NCBI RefSeq assembly: GCF_025766255.1
Contig: NW_026516764.1
Location: 1-64,000, forward strand
Direction of reading: 5' to 3'
Source: Zychaea mexicana
Taxonomy: Eukaryota > Mucoromycota > Mucoromycetes > Mucorales > Lichtheimiaceae
DNA length: 64,000 nt
A program made the translations under genes and the position numbers. Of this stretch, positions 36,801 through 48,318 are shown piece after piece. The notes beneath the pieces were generated by a model. That model ran no database searches. It had not been told where the DNA came from and worked only from the letters and a program-made list of their open reading frames with translations. Every line of letters begins with the position of its first letter. Positions within the stretch are counted from its first letter, which is position 1.

Positions 36801-38753
36801 GATTGTTGCGGGTAGATTCAGTTAAAGTCAAACTGTTAATCTTGAGACCGTTCTTCAATGAGCTGATATTATCAAGTAGGAACGCCTTGTCTCCCCGGAC
36901 GTTGTCAGTAAAAAATAGCTGCGGTGGTTTATACCCGTACATGTCGTATGTTTTCATCATTTCCTGAAAAGGCGTCTGTAAATGCGATAATGACTTGGTG
37001 GGGACTAGCAATTGCATTCGTATCTCCTCATACTCGTTACATATAGTATATAGAGCGCCAAAAGTCGGTGCGTCACCCATTTTTGCAACTTTCTTCAAAA
37101 ACTTGAATGTGTGGTCTCCCTTGAGTATCTCTCCATCAATAGTAACCATCTGCTTGTCCATAATTGGCCGAAGAACATCCATGATAGCATTGTATATGAG
37201 TCGAAAATATGGTATAGAAGGAACGTATCCAGCGTATCCTTGAGAATCCTTGAATGTCGAGAACTCAGGGTAGCTTCTGATGCGATTTTCGGTCTCCTTG
37301 TAAGTTGGGTTCGTTCGACGATGTATTTGATATAGGGTGTATATGATATGCAGTCGGATATGGCGTTTGAGGTGCAGCTCCTGTAGCATATCTTGAAAGT
37401 TTGCAACTCCTATACCGTGCTGCATACATGGTCGTAAAATGTCAATGAGATCCTTAGAGATAGATGAATAAAGTTATAAATAACAAATTTATGATATTTT
37501 ATTATTCTGTCAAGCTAGCCTTCAATCCAGTAGGTCTCGGCTAGAGAGGGGATTTGCTCACTACCGTTCCGCCACTTTAAGAAATTCTTATGTTTATAAA
37601 AAACATAAAAATATTTAAAGTTTACAAATTTTATTAAAGATCACAAAATTAAAAAACCATATTTATAAATATAGTTTTTAATTTTTAAACTTATCACATT
37701 AAAAAATTTCACAATTTTTTAACTAACAATAATTTCACTAAAATTATAACACTAAGGGTTATCACCCATAGCACACCGATAGGAAAAAATGGCGGGAAAT
37801 TCTGCTGCTAGTTCGTTGGGCAGCTGTTTCAAGATTTTTTCATCGTGTGCACCCAATGAGGCATGACAGGTTTTGCATTCATATCGTCTTGACATAATAT
37901 AAAAGCATCTTTCAAACACATAGTTCGCTGTTAAAGGCTTGCCATGATTGTTGCTGCTAATAATTCATACCTGTTCATGTCCACCACTCGACGTGCATAA
38001 GGTCCTTGTAGAAGCCTTTATCTTCAAGTTTGCTTTTTTCAAAGGTATTTTCGTCCGCCTCATTGTAGCACCTCGGATCGCGGCAGTACAATCGATCAAC
38101 CAATAAATGAGGGAACCATAGAAATACACGAGGAAAGTACAATGGCTTGGGATTTAATATACTTTCGTCTCGTAGTGCAAAATAAGGCGACTTTGGCTCA
38201 ATCCAAAAAGTTCCATTCTTGTATTCCCTTGGATAACCACCATCTTTGGTCTTGATACGATCTTGGATACTTAAGAAATACTGGGCGAGCACTCCGAAAC
38301 TTTTTTCTTTGTATCCTCTGTCGTCATCATTGAGTGTTTGTGCTTCGTCAGGGATGGGATCTTCCTCGTTTTCCACGCCAGTATCATTATTAGTATGATT
38401 TTCTTCCTCTAATTCGTCGATCAAGTCCTTTAAAGTATAGTTATCGTCATCCACACGAGCCTATATAATCGATACAATAAGTATATGTATGTGGTGGCCC
38501 TTTCTGGATACAACCTGTTGGGAGGAAACTTCACAGCTTGGTTGCTCATTGATATCGGGTGGTGAGGCTGTGGCTTCAGCGCTTGTTGTGTCGCGTTGTT
38601 CTGAAGAAAGGTAGCGCGAAGGAACGTATTGCATCAAGCTCGTCTGACCGCGAGCGCGAGCCGAGGAGGATTTCTGCTTTTTATTTTTGCTACCTATGAT
38701 AGAGGTCTACCGCGACGACGTTTTCCATCTGACCGAGAAGTAGAATCACCCAT
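33893..38753 (-). pseudogene. Copy 1: Zn-domain / DDE transposase with embedded DEDDy exonuclease
   Basis: Read from ATG 38753. A disordered N-terminus (QKSSSARARGQTSLMQYVPS) is followed by a Cys-rich domain (FPRVFLWFPHLLVDRL; YECKTC), resembling the domain Pfam calls DUF6729 from memory. The transposase-like core then has GDHTFK (first Asp, ~37100) and LFFTDNVRGDK (second Asp, ~36900). A complete WRN-type exonuclease follows: VIGLDCEW (motif I, ~36675), AGRNVSGDL (motif II, ~36435), VYYAALDAW (motif III, ~36205). After a beta-rich linker the core resumes with RGTNSLEGGVH (final Glu, ~35060) and FLAEYRLRHN. The C-terminus is Ser/Pro-rich and ends KKRARRKKHVLQGS. Breaks: a stop after RGRRGRPLS-like sequence near 38690, a ~0.33-kb AT-rich insertion (about 37455-37780) and one extra A in an A8 run in motif II. 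Confidence 0.75.
37455..37780. mobile_element. AT-rich ~0.33-kb insertion in copy 1
   Basis: It interrupts the Zn-binding domain between AEFPAIFSYR and SKDLIDILRP; copy 2 is continuous across the same point (LEYPATLSHKSGVSKELM). The insert is about 80% AT with short palindromes. One end carries a 43-bp sequence (about 37472-37514) also found inverted at about 52518-52560. Ends and TSD are not resolved. Confidence 0.6.
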
Positions 38754-39081
38754 TATTTGTCAAATACGTTATGAGGAGGTGATAGAGTGAGAAAAAATAC
38801 AAGACGAAAGACCCGTGCAAAAGTGCTGTTGTTGACAGGAACAATCAAAACGCCAACTGATATACCCACACACAAGCGCTACACAGGGGCAACACAAGAT
38901 ATCGGCACACGTAACAACCCCCGTTAACTTGTTATCTCATTGGCTACCCTCACACTTTGCACCCAGAGAGCAGTTGCTTAACTTTTAATATCATTGGATG
39001 AGAGTCTACCCCAGTAGCTTCAACCCCGCCAAAATTAGAGGCGAAAAATCAATTACTTTATTTGGAAATACATATGAAAAT
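38754..39081. other. Spacer between copy 1 and the hAT relic
   Basis: Should contain the promoter side of copy 1 and the 3' end of the hAT element. No hAT terminal repeat was identified here. Confidence 0.3.
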
Positions 39082-41059
39082 CTAAATCTGTTGAAGGGAG
39101 GGGGTGAAAAGTGTTGACAATTTGTATTTATAAGATTGGTTTTCTGCTGGGTGCACTTGTATGTCAGGAGTTTCAGCTGTTTCGTCGTCAACTTCACCAT
39201 CAAGATCCAAGAACCACTCATTAACAAGAGCATTCCACTGCCGTGGAGTCATGTCAGCCTCTTCTTCACTCCGGAGGTTCCGGTCTTCTTCCTCCATGTA
39301 AAGTTCGTCGTCCTCGGCGCCTTGGCTTTCAACGCTATCAAGTCTTGCTAGTGCGGGAAGTGCTGGTGCTTTGCCTTTATCCTTGGCGTGCTTCTTCTTG
39401 AGTGTGGCACGAACTTGGGCAATGTGAAGAACTTTTTGCCAATGAAGCTGGTTTCTCCTAGTGCTATGGATGTACCCCATGTCGCTGAATAATCTCTCGC
39501 ACGAGGCCGAGTTCACACCAATCGCCAGCAAGCGTCGCGCCACAAAAGCAAGTTCTTTGCACGACTCGTCGTTGGCAGCCACCATTTTCCAAAACTTGTC
39601 CGGGTTGCGACCGGATCCAATGTAGCCTTCATCATCGAGCGGCCAATCCCTATCGTCGTACTTCATGACTTGTAAAAGCATGGTTTCGGCCTCGTTTCCT
39701 GTCCATTTATTATAGTACATTTGAGCCCACTCGGTAATGATTCTCGACGTGATGCCCCGTCTGTTGCATGCTTCTGGATGTACAGGTTCCGGATAGCGGT
39801 TGATGTAATCCAAACGGTACGTTGGATGTAGATACATGGCCAGAATCAGTAGCGGTTGCTCCTATTGATACCATCTTTTTTCCAGTCGCTTGACAAATAC
39901 TTGGACAGCATCATCTGGCAGTCTTCTACGCACACGTCGATCTTATCAGTCGTAAACATGGGGAGTAGCTTCGCGAACTGAGTGGCAATGTAGTATAGCT
40001 TGGCATTATCTCGTTGGAGAACATCTAGGCACAATGCAAATGGTTCGAGCATTGCCTTGATTCCATCGATATCTTCCCAGAAGGCCATGGAGCGAATGTT
40101 GTTTGCAACTTCGTCTGGTATTTTGGCACCTGCATCAGATCCAGAATTCGAAACGACGAGCTAAGTCAAGACAAAACAATAAGTATGAGTGCTAACCATT
40201 GTACACGTATATTTAAAATCCATAATATTGATCGCTTTACCTAAAAAGAATCCTTCGTATCAAGCAAGTTTTTCAAAGCATCGAAGTAACTGTTCCATCG
40301 TGTTGTTGCAGGTTGACGAAGACTAACGCAGCACTTATTTGGGGTACCATCTTGATGGTCATGGAGTTTTCGTGTCAAATATGTTGAGCGATTGAATGTT
40401 TCGATGAGTTTGACAGCTTGCTGCATGCAAGAATTCAAGTCTGGGAATGCCTTCAACATATCGGCTATGCAGAGATTCATCTGGTGGGCAAAGCATGGCA
40501 ACCATATAATCTGTTGATGCTTTCGACGTAGTTGTGAACGGGCAGCAGCATAGGCACTCGCTGAATTAGTAACAACCGCGATGACCGTGATGTTGTGCCT
40601 CTTGATCCGCTCACTCTCGTCGAAAAGTAACGTCTCCAATTTTTAATTAACATCCAGCGTCCTTGCTTGCTCTCCTGAGATGTCTTTTGCGTCCCAAATG
40701 ACGCTGCTCCCACTTGAGGTGTTGAGGACTATGCCAAGTATCGACTCCTTGGAGACATTTCGCCATCCGTCGCATGTTAGAGTTCCGCCTTGTATATCTT
40801 GAGCCTCGGCAATGAGTTGTTCATTCGCAGAATCGGCAACACGTGAAAGAATTTTGGTTGATAGGTTTTGCCTTTTAGGTATGGCTCCATTTGCCTAGAA
40901 GAAGGCCGTACTAGTTAGTTACATCTTATTACATCATAAAAATATAAAGTATAATAACATTGCATCTTCTTATTACCAAAGCGCGATCATTCAAATGGAG
41001 CAAGTATTCGATGACCTCTAAGTTTTCGATCCAACGGAATGAAGATTGGCCGACACAGT

Positions 41060-42844
41060 CACTGTAGGAAAATTCTTGTGGTTCTTGTGAATTTCTTGTG
41101 AATTTGGACCCCCGCTGGCCTCATTCTTGTGGTTCTTGTGGATTTCTTGTGAATTTCTTGTAAATTTGTGACGTCTGTCACTGCCTGCTCTGGGTCGCCA
41201 AATTTTTGTGGATTCTTGTAGATTTCTTGTGAATTTGGACCCCGCCGGCCTCATTCTTGTGGATTCTTGTGGATTTCTTGTAAATTTGTGACGTCTGTCA
41301 CTGCCTGCTCTGGGTTGCCAATTTTTTTGGGTGGTTCTTGTGGATTCTTGTGGATTCTTGTGATTAAACAGTACTCTCTTGTTATAACCACCTGGTTACC
41401 AGGGTGACAAATACTTTTATATTACCGCAAAGGTTTTTTTTATTTCTTTTCTTCCCAAACACTAACCAAACACCTCCCAACGCTAACCTTAATCTCCTAA
41501 GTCTTCACTCGTATGGAGCATCGTCTTATCAATGTAGAGACGAATCAAGCAATCATTCTAGAGAAGCTCGACCAACTGCTAACGGCGCAATCCCTAGTCG
41601 AGGTGCCAGTTGTCGATGAAGCAGAACTTGCTGAGACGGTTGCCCTCATTCCCCACCCAGTGGCTCTAAATACCAAGGGGAAGATGGTGAAGAAAGCTAA
41701 CAAGGATGATGTCAAGCACCTTCTCCTTCAAGGCTACCACCAGTTTGAAGGTGGTGCTTTGATCAAAGCCAAGACGGACATCAAGCACATCCGGGAGCGT
41801 GTTGTGGTCGTATTAGAGAAGAGATTGCGGGATCGTGCTGACAACAGCGCGACCTGCTACTTTGCTAAGCTGCAAAGCAAGGATAGCAACTGGGCTATCA
41901 GCCTTTTCACGAACCTGGCAAAGAAGCAGGGAATTGATTTTGCTGTCTGCTAGGACCAGTGGGCAGCTCGCCACATCGTCCAAGAATGCTGGAATAACTA
42001 CGGCAGATCCAGCAAGCTGAGGTATGATAACTACTACACTAGAGCAACCACAATTGAATATATATTAACTTTCAGGTAGACAACATGAACTGGCTTCTGC
42101 GTCTCTTCCTGCTTCTCTTCCTGCTTCTCTTCCTGTCTCTTCTGCTTCTCTTCCTGCTTTCGCTTCTGCTCTTCCTGTCTCTTCTGCTTCTCTTCCTGCT
42201 TCTCCTCCTGTCTCTTCTGCTCTTCCTGTTTCTTCTGCCTCTCTTCCTGTTTCCACTTCTGCTCTTCCTGTCTCTTCTGCTTCTCTTCCTGTCTCCGCTT
42301 CTGCTTTTCTTCCTGCCCCTGCCCCTACTCCTTCCTCCACGCAGTCTACCAAACGACGCCGTACTACAAAGCGGCTCGGAGCTGCTCCCCCCCACAAAAA
42401 TATACATAATTAAAAGGTAAGTTAAAGTATCAGAAAGTTGATTATTGTATAAACACACACACATACACGTATATATATAGCGAGAGTGTATGTGATATAT
42501 AGAGAGAGAGAAAGGGGTGGTTTTCATCTGTATACGCTCGACCAGTATTCCATCAATCAATAAACCTTAGCTAGTATCATGTAATTGAATAAAGCTATAT
42601 TTTTTAAAATCTATATAATGAATATTCCACAAAAATGTTTTGTGATTTTCCTGTGAACGTGTGACCGCTTTGGTATTCCACAAAACGTTTTGTGATTTTC
42701 TTGTGAACGTGTGACCGCTTTGATTTTCTTGTGAACGCGTGACCGCTTTATCGCTACTTTAAATTCACAAGAATCCACAAGAATTCTTGTTACTTTACTT
42801 AGTGTTTACAAGAATTTAAAATTCACAAGAATTTTCCTACAGTG
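41060..42844. mobile_element. CACTG-ended (CACTA/CMC-like) element in the hAT gene
   Basis: Left end CACTGTAGGAAAATTCTTGTG and right end CACAAGAATTTTCCTACAGTG form ~21-bp perfect TIRs (each motif spans 21 positions; outer bases CACTG/CAGTG). The 3-bp duplication AGT lies at 41057-41059 and 42845-42847. CACTA/G termini with a 3-bp TSD are the hallmark of the CMC (EnSpm) superfamily. Removing element plus one TSD restores DKALRAT-VSANL in the hAT frame. Subterminal arrays of TTCTTGTG(G/A)ATT motifs occupy 41075-41360 and 42630-42830; on the left they include a ~131-bp direct repeat. There is no transposase, so it is non-autonomous. Confidence 0.88.
41513..42413 (+). pseudogene. Passenger ORF of the CACTG-ended element
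   Basis: An ATG at 41513 opens 146 codons (NQAIILEKLDQLLTAQSLVE; KKANKDDVKHLLLQGYHQF) to a TAG at 41951-41953. The same frame continues past it as DQWAARHIVQECWNNYGRS, so the TAG looks like a nonsense change. An intron (about 42021-42079) then leads to a Ser/Leu/Pro/Ala repeat exon (SASLPASLPASLPVSSASLP) ending in a basic patch, TKRRRTTKRLG, and TAA at 42411-42413. I do not recognise the family. A coiled-coil N-terminus plus low-complexity tail and basic end suggest a DNA-associated or nuclear protein, which is inference. It is not a transposase. Confidence 0.5.
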
Positions 42845-43992
42845 AGTAGCACGCAATGCCTTGTCCTGTGCTTGCTGAACCCACAAGCTGTTTTCGACGA
42901 CACCATATTTCGAGATTGATGCTTGTGCGAGTTTACGTCTTGTATTTGATGTTTGACTGAGACCAGATACTTGACTAACCGAATCTTCAGGAAGTATATC
43001 TTCATTATCTACCCACGTGAAAGCACCTGAGGCCTGAATCATAATTCTTTCATCTGAATTCAAATTGATGCAACCCTTTTTTTTTGAAAGAAAAGTATTA
43101 GCTCTATTATCAAGATTTTGAGGCTACATTTAAGCTATAATTCATGCATATCTTTCTATTTTACCTTGAGATGCTCAAGTAAAGCGGCATTTTTATCCCT
43201 AACTCCTTGCACATAGTCACCGAGTACTCGAATGCATGCAAGACATTGTGCCTCACCATCCCTGCATTTTTGATTGTCCAAGTATCGATCGTAGAGCTTG
43301 AAAAACTGCTTGGCAGGATGTCGTCTGCGACCAGCACCGGAACCTTGGTTGGACCTTTCCACCAATACATAAGAACGCTTGGAACCAGCAGTTGTTGATA
43401 AGTTTTCTTCGGATTACATGAGAGAGGATAATGTAGATCGACGAGAAAGTGTAGATATAAAATGTTAATGAAGTATCTAGCTCAGAGAACTGGCCATATT
43501 TATACGTTTTCTTAGGTCATGTGCTGCGAAACTATTGCCTCAAGAAAATAAACTGTTGTATAATGAAGAAGGCGACTGCTTAGCAGCTGCGCGACAAGTT
43601 CGTCATCGTCATCATTGCGCAGCATAACGTTTGGACGAGCTATGAAGTAATGAGTGCAGCACAGTCGATAAATTTGTATTTCGAAGATAAGCTGCTTTTG
43701 AATTTAGAAGGAAGAGGACAGTTATTTCGCTGTCGCACAGAAACTACTTAGCAGCTGCGCAACAGCTGCGCAGCAGATTTGTCATAAACATCAATCTGCA
43801 GCATGCTTTTGGCACGAGTCAATGAAGACCTGACTAATAAGAACCTCGCATTGACCGTTTAATATATTTATCTTGTAATCTTTTCTTTTCTTTATTATCA
43901 AAGGAGTAAACCATTTTACTTTTGAAGATGAAATTTATTTATTTAACTGCTTATTCGGGTGGTACACAATACTCAATCAAAAAAAAATGTAG

Positions 43993-44278
43993 CAGGGAAT
44001 TACCCGCAATTTTCGCCAATTTTCACTAGGCGAAAATTGCGGTTGGCGAAATTCGTCAATGCTGGAATTTTGAGAGTACCAAAATATAATCCATCCAATT
44101 CCAAATTGAAAATATGGCTTGCGCAAAAATGAAAAAAAACCAAGTGCCAAGTAAAAAACCATTGTCAGCCATTCTAATTTTCATCATGCGCCAAGTTATA
44201 TCCCCCATCTGCCAAATGGAAATTCGTGTCACGCCAAGTTGAAAAGCAAGATGCGCCAAACATTAGTGAAAATCCTTT
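43993..44278. repeat. Dispersed repeat copy with phased GCCAA motifs
   Basis: 44094-44278 is the inverted partner of 22236-22410. The adjoining 43993-44060 has TTTTCGCC / GGCGAAAA motifs like 33620-33705. It sits between the hAT relic and the end of the copy 2 transposon. Confidence 0.65.
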
Positions 44279-44383
44279 AGACGCAAGTGCAAAGTGTATA
44301 TTTGATGATATGTTTGTTTATGCGAGAAAAGTATTAAAAACTATTACAAATATATAGGGAAAAATAAAGTTGTGGTTGAGTAC

Positions 44384-46986
44384 CTAGTTCAATTTCTTTC
44401 TTTTTCGTGTATTATCATTATTTGCACTACATGATGGGTGAGATCTGTTTTGACTGCCAGGGCAATTTTGTGGATCAGTGCAGCCTTCATTTTGACAAGT
44501 CTGGGAATATTTTTGCTGTTTCTTTGGTGGTAGGCTTTTGAGGAAATCAGCACGGCTTATGCTTGATGGTGATGATGATGGTGCTCTAGGTTGCATTTGC
44601 CGTATATAATGTTGTTGGTGTTGTGGCTGGATTGCTTGTTGCTGAGGTGTAGGACTATAGTGCATATGCTGCTGCACTTGGAATGATGGATATAATTGCG
44701 GCGGAGGCAGTTGCGGTTGTAGTGTAAATGTAGTAGGCGGTGGCGGTAATGCTGACATGGGTGGACGTGCAAAGGAATACAAATCAGATTGGCTGTAAAC
44801 TTGTTGTTGCTGTTGCATTGGCCGTGGAGCAAGCGGTTGGTAGACAGAAGATCTAGATTGCAGTCGTCTAGATGTACTACGTTGTATTGAGGATGGCAGT
44901 GTCGGTGCTGGCAGATTCAATCGAGGCTCCAAGATTTCAGCAGTACGATCAGAGTTATCACGTATTTGGGATCGTGGGCGAGCTGTACCTTCCAAGCTAT
45001 TCCTTATCACCGCGTTCTGACTCCATTTGTTGAAATATGTGCGCAGATACTGTGGGTACTTAAAAAAAAATATTGCCCCCGTCAGTGTGTATCAAGTTCC
45101 ATGACTTGGCGAAAACGGTCCACCTCGTTGAGTTCGGTTGCTGACTGTTGTAGAATTGAGATATCTGTCGGTTGAACAAAGCTACCTCTTCTTTAGTATG
45201 TACAGGTAGTATTGGATACTGGGTGCCTTGACGAGATGCTAAATATGCTGCTCTCACAGCTGCACTATCTCGTTTGTTGGCCTGTTCAATTGATGGTCTG
45301 TAATGCTGCACGCCATATGTATCCAAGCTTTCGTCGCTCGTCTTGCAAATGTCAAACTTTTCTTCAGTCGAGGCCAACAGATCCGTGTTCTGCCAAGCAA
45401 GCCAATGTTTTGGTAGCTGCAATTCGCGTCGCAAGTATGCAAGCTGGATTTTGTTCTTCATTCATATATCGTAATGTCCCTTGTATTGTTTGCCTGTGCG
45501 ATTCAGCGTACCAACCTGCCACATAAGAAAATGTTCGAGTTGTTCAGTAAATTGGTCACTTTTTTCAAGCTATGAGATACACTTACATGTATATTATGTT
45601 GTGTTCGATATTCGACAAGCAAATTAACCACAAATCTCGGACTCGCATTGAAAGCTCCAAAATGCCTCTTTAAATTTTGGTGCACACCGCCCTCAAGAGA
45701 GTTTGTTCCCCTTAGACATTGATATACTGCCAAACCATTTTCATCCCGTCGTTGAAACAAGTACAATGATGTCCCAGGTGGATCGCTCAAATATCCTTTG
45801 TCAATAAGCTGTAGCAAATTTCGTGCGTCTTTCCAGGCCTGTTTGTCAAATAACGGTCGACCACTTGAGGCGCATTTCAGAGGTCCAAACGTCATGAATA
45901 AATCGTACACATCTTGTACAATTTTTGATGGTGGTGGGACAACGCGGCGTATTCGCTCGTTAATCCAAGATTTGCGACGCCAACGAACTAAAATAACATG
46001 GTTTTGATATTTCAAATTAAGCTTGTTGTCGCCCACAATAAAAGAGAATCATATAGATATATACCCAATTCAAATCTCTCTCCTTTTTCATGCCGAACCC
46101 GGGTAACAGCTGCAACATCTCCAGAATCCATTCACAAAATTGCGTCAGTTAATTTACGTTGGAATTCTATGCGTAACCCATGTTTCTTTGGTATTGAGAT
46201 TCTCTTGAGCGCATGCCAAGCATCTTGAGCGATTCTGGTGTGGATGGCGTTATCTTGTTCCAAGCGTTGTGGTCGATACTTTTGTAAAATAGGATCGAGG
46301 AGGCGACTGCCATAAATCTTGGAGCTCTCGTCGATAGCTAAAGTGTATGGCGTTGGCACCGGCATATCATCGTCACTGTCGTCTTCCGAGTCAGTTTCAT
46401 TAATATCCCATGCTTGCACGTCATTGTCGCTGCTATGATCAGTTTGACCAGCTTGCGATTCCGGATGATCCACGCTCTGTGATATGTTTAGTGTTTCCTC
46501 ATTGTGTACGGTGGCGACAGGCTTAATAAGTTGATAACAAGGACGGAGTGACAACAAACGCACTAATATACAAAACGGAGCAGCACCAAATGACGAAAGT
46601 GGCTGGCTATCACATAATTGCAACTTTGCCGCAGGGATCAAGACAGTAGTAACTTCAACCAGTGCACGATTTTCCGTTATCGTCCGCTTATTAAAGATTC
46701 TGGAAAAAAGTCAGGGTTAGCTTAATATTAGTAATATGATTTGACTTATTGTGTTATTCCTACTACGAATTGGTGCAAGCAAGGAGTAAGTAAGGGAGAG
46801 AATATGTACATACCCACTTTGTCTAGCATCGCTGATTTTCCCGCGCGCCACCTCCACAGTACCATCGTCGCTTAGTACTGTTACATGTACACCAGCTCGT
46901 CGATTTATGATGTCATTTCTAGGCGATGTCACTTAGAAATAAATTTGCCGACTACTCCAGGCATCCAAAGCTGCATAGTGTACTTG
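44384..46986 (-). pseudogene. Copy 2, C-terminal part (exonuclease motif III to end)
   Basis: This part resumes the interrupted gene with QVHYAALDAWSSRQIYF (DEDDy motif III, ~46955-46986). A beta-rich linker follows (RAGVHVTVLSDDGTVEVARG) and an acidic segment. The end of the transposase-like core is RVVPPPSKIVQDVYDLF, then YQCLRGTNSLEGGVHQN (final Glu, ~45695) and LLVEYRTQHNIHV. After an intron the frame reads VGTLNRTGKQYKGHYDI and meets a TGA where copy 1 has Trp (GHYDPW); the sequence beyond (MKNKIQLAYLRRELQLP) stays protein-like, so this is a nonsense mutation. The C-terminus is Gln/Pro-rich with a last Cys cluster (TCQNEGCTDPQNCPG) and KRKKLN. Confidence 0.72.
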
Positions 46987-46994
46987 CTCGTCAG

Positions 46995-48003
46995 TAGGGA
47001 TCCGCACGGTTCGGTTCGGTTCGGTTCTTGAAGGGAACCGAACCGAACCGACTAGAACCGACGAGAACCGTAGAACCGAAGAATCGAACCGAAGAACCGA
47101 ACCCATCATGTATATAAAAAAGGCAAGATTCGGTATTTTTAAATGAAAGCTGATGTGTGTGTTCAAATGTCGCGGTATACTTGAATACTGCAGTAAAAAA
47201 GAAAAGTTTATTATTATACATTGAACAGCGATCTCAAAATGAATAAGAAGAGAAACAGAATGTAAACATTCTTATACGATGTGGGTTATTGCATGGTTAA
47301 AAGATTGAAGCACAGTTTTTCCAAAAAAAAGTGGAGCTTATAGTACTTACTTAGAGCGACTTAGTATTACTAGTACAATATGTTATCGTAACATTGGAGG
47401 AATTGAACCACAACCGGCAGTACATACAGCTGCTGTGTCTCTACGTGTGTATAGTGTATAGTGTCTCATAAAAGGCAAAGGGTGAATGGGTAAGATAATT
47501 CTGTTATGAGCCCCAGAATGCGCAATCTCAAATGGAATGCACAAGCTTGATAAAACTGATCGAGAAGCCATGATAAATCTAGTAAAGTAGTACGTCATGG
47601 AGAAAAATGCATTGTGGGTAGCAAAGTAGAGGAATAAGTAATAATGCGCGTCATGGGCGGAGAAAGCAAGCTGCCATCAGAAGAAGTGTTTTTTCTCTTC
47701 TCTTCTTTACTATTTTTCCCTCCCTTCTGCTTTTGCAGGTTTTGTTAAGTTTTTAAATAAAGTATGGCTTGCAAATACACTACTTCTTGGACTTTACGGG
47801 ATAACATTGTTCGTAACTTCCATTATAGCCACTTTATACTAATTAACAAAATCGCTAAATGCAATCTTCTGCCTCTCAGTTCTTTGGTTCTACGTATACA
47901 AAACCGGTTCGATTCCGGTTCGGTTCTTGGTAGGAACTGAACCATATTTTCTCGGTTTCGGTTCGGTTCGGTTCCGGTTCTACGGTTCTGATACGGATCC
48001 CTA
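46995..48003 (+). mobile_element. hAT-type MITE A
   Basis: 1009 bp, starting TAGGGATCCG and ending CGGATCCCTA. Subterminal arrays of GGTTCGGTTC / GAACCGAACC motifs occur at both ends. There is no coding capacity. It is nearly identical to MITE B in the interior (for example the stretch around 47380-47700). Confidence 0.88.
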
Positions 48004-48146
48004 CTCATAATAACCTTTAAGGCTATTATAGAATGTGGATAATAGGGATTTAATCCATAATAATTAATTTTACTGTAAACAGTAAAATAATTTTATTATG
48101 TCTTTCATGTCAAGTGTTCGAATAAAAATTTATGATTTTTAAATGA

Positions 48147-48310
48147 ACTGGGCGTCGTTGTTCCTCCTAGCCTGTTTTTCCTCAAACTTAATAGTTGAGA
48201 TTAATCCTAATGGTTGAGAAACTTATAGTGTTTGAGAAATTATTTTTTAACTAAAAAAATTAATTTCATTATTTATTATAATCTCTTTAAAAGTGTATTC
48301 CCTATAGTTT
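48147..48310 (+). repeat. Left inverted repeat of the cargo element
   Basis: Matches the reverse complement of about 52330-52496 with scattered differences. Shared blocks are GGCGTCG, CTAGCCTG, AAGAAATTATTTTTT-like and AATTTCATNATTTATTATAAT. It is interpreted as an old terminal inverted repeat. Confidence 0.65.
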
Positions 48311-48318
48311 TTTATTTA

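Larger units (their letters stand above)
39082..43440 (-). pseudogene. hAT-family transposase, degenerate and interrupted
   Basis: Reading down from ~43440: a BED-type zinc finger (QCLACIRVLGD, LLEHLK; ~43160-43365), then NSLWVQQAQDKALRAT, after which the CACTG-ended element intervenes. Beyond it the frame resumes as VSANL and, after a 1-nt loss, FRWIENLEVIEYLLHLNDRA, matching the hAT NLPFRWVENPEF-type block. Next come LTCDGWRN (~40765) and AVVTNSASAYAAARSQLRRK with LPCFAHQMNLCIADML (RNase H core, ~40490-40580). The dimerisation domain is ELAFVARRLLAIGVNSASCE with RRNQL (~39450-39550). The acidic tail ends near 39082. A stop (TAA near 40645) and frameshifts show it is inactive. Confidence 0.88.

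Noticed and set aside
37545..37570. tRNA gene or tRNA-derived SINE head
   Set aside because: An A-box-like match exists, but no acceptable B box, cloverleaf or CCA-side pairing was found.
42085..42420. Leu/Phe-rich plus-strand frame resembling a membrane protein
   Set aside because: It is an out-of-frame reading of the Ser/Leu/Pro/Ala repeat exon; the frame that splices to the upstream ORF is the more sensible one.
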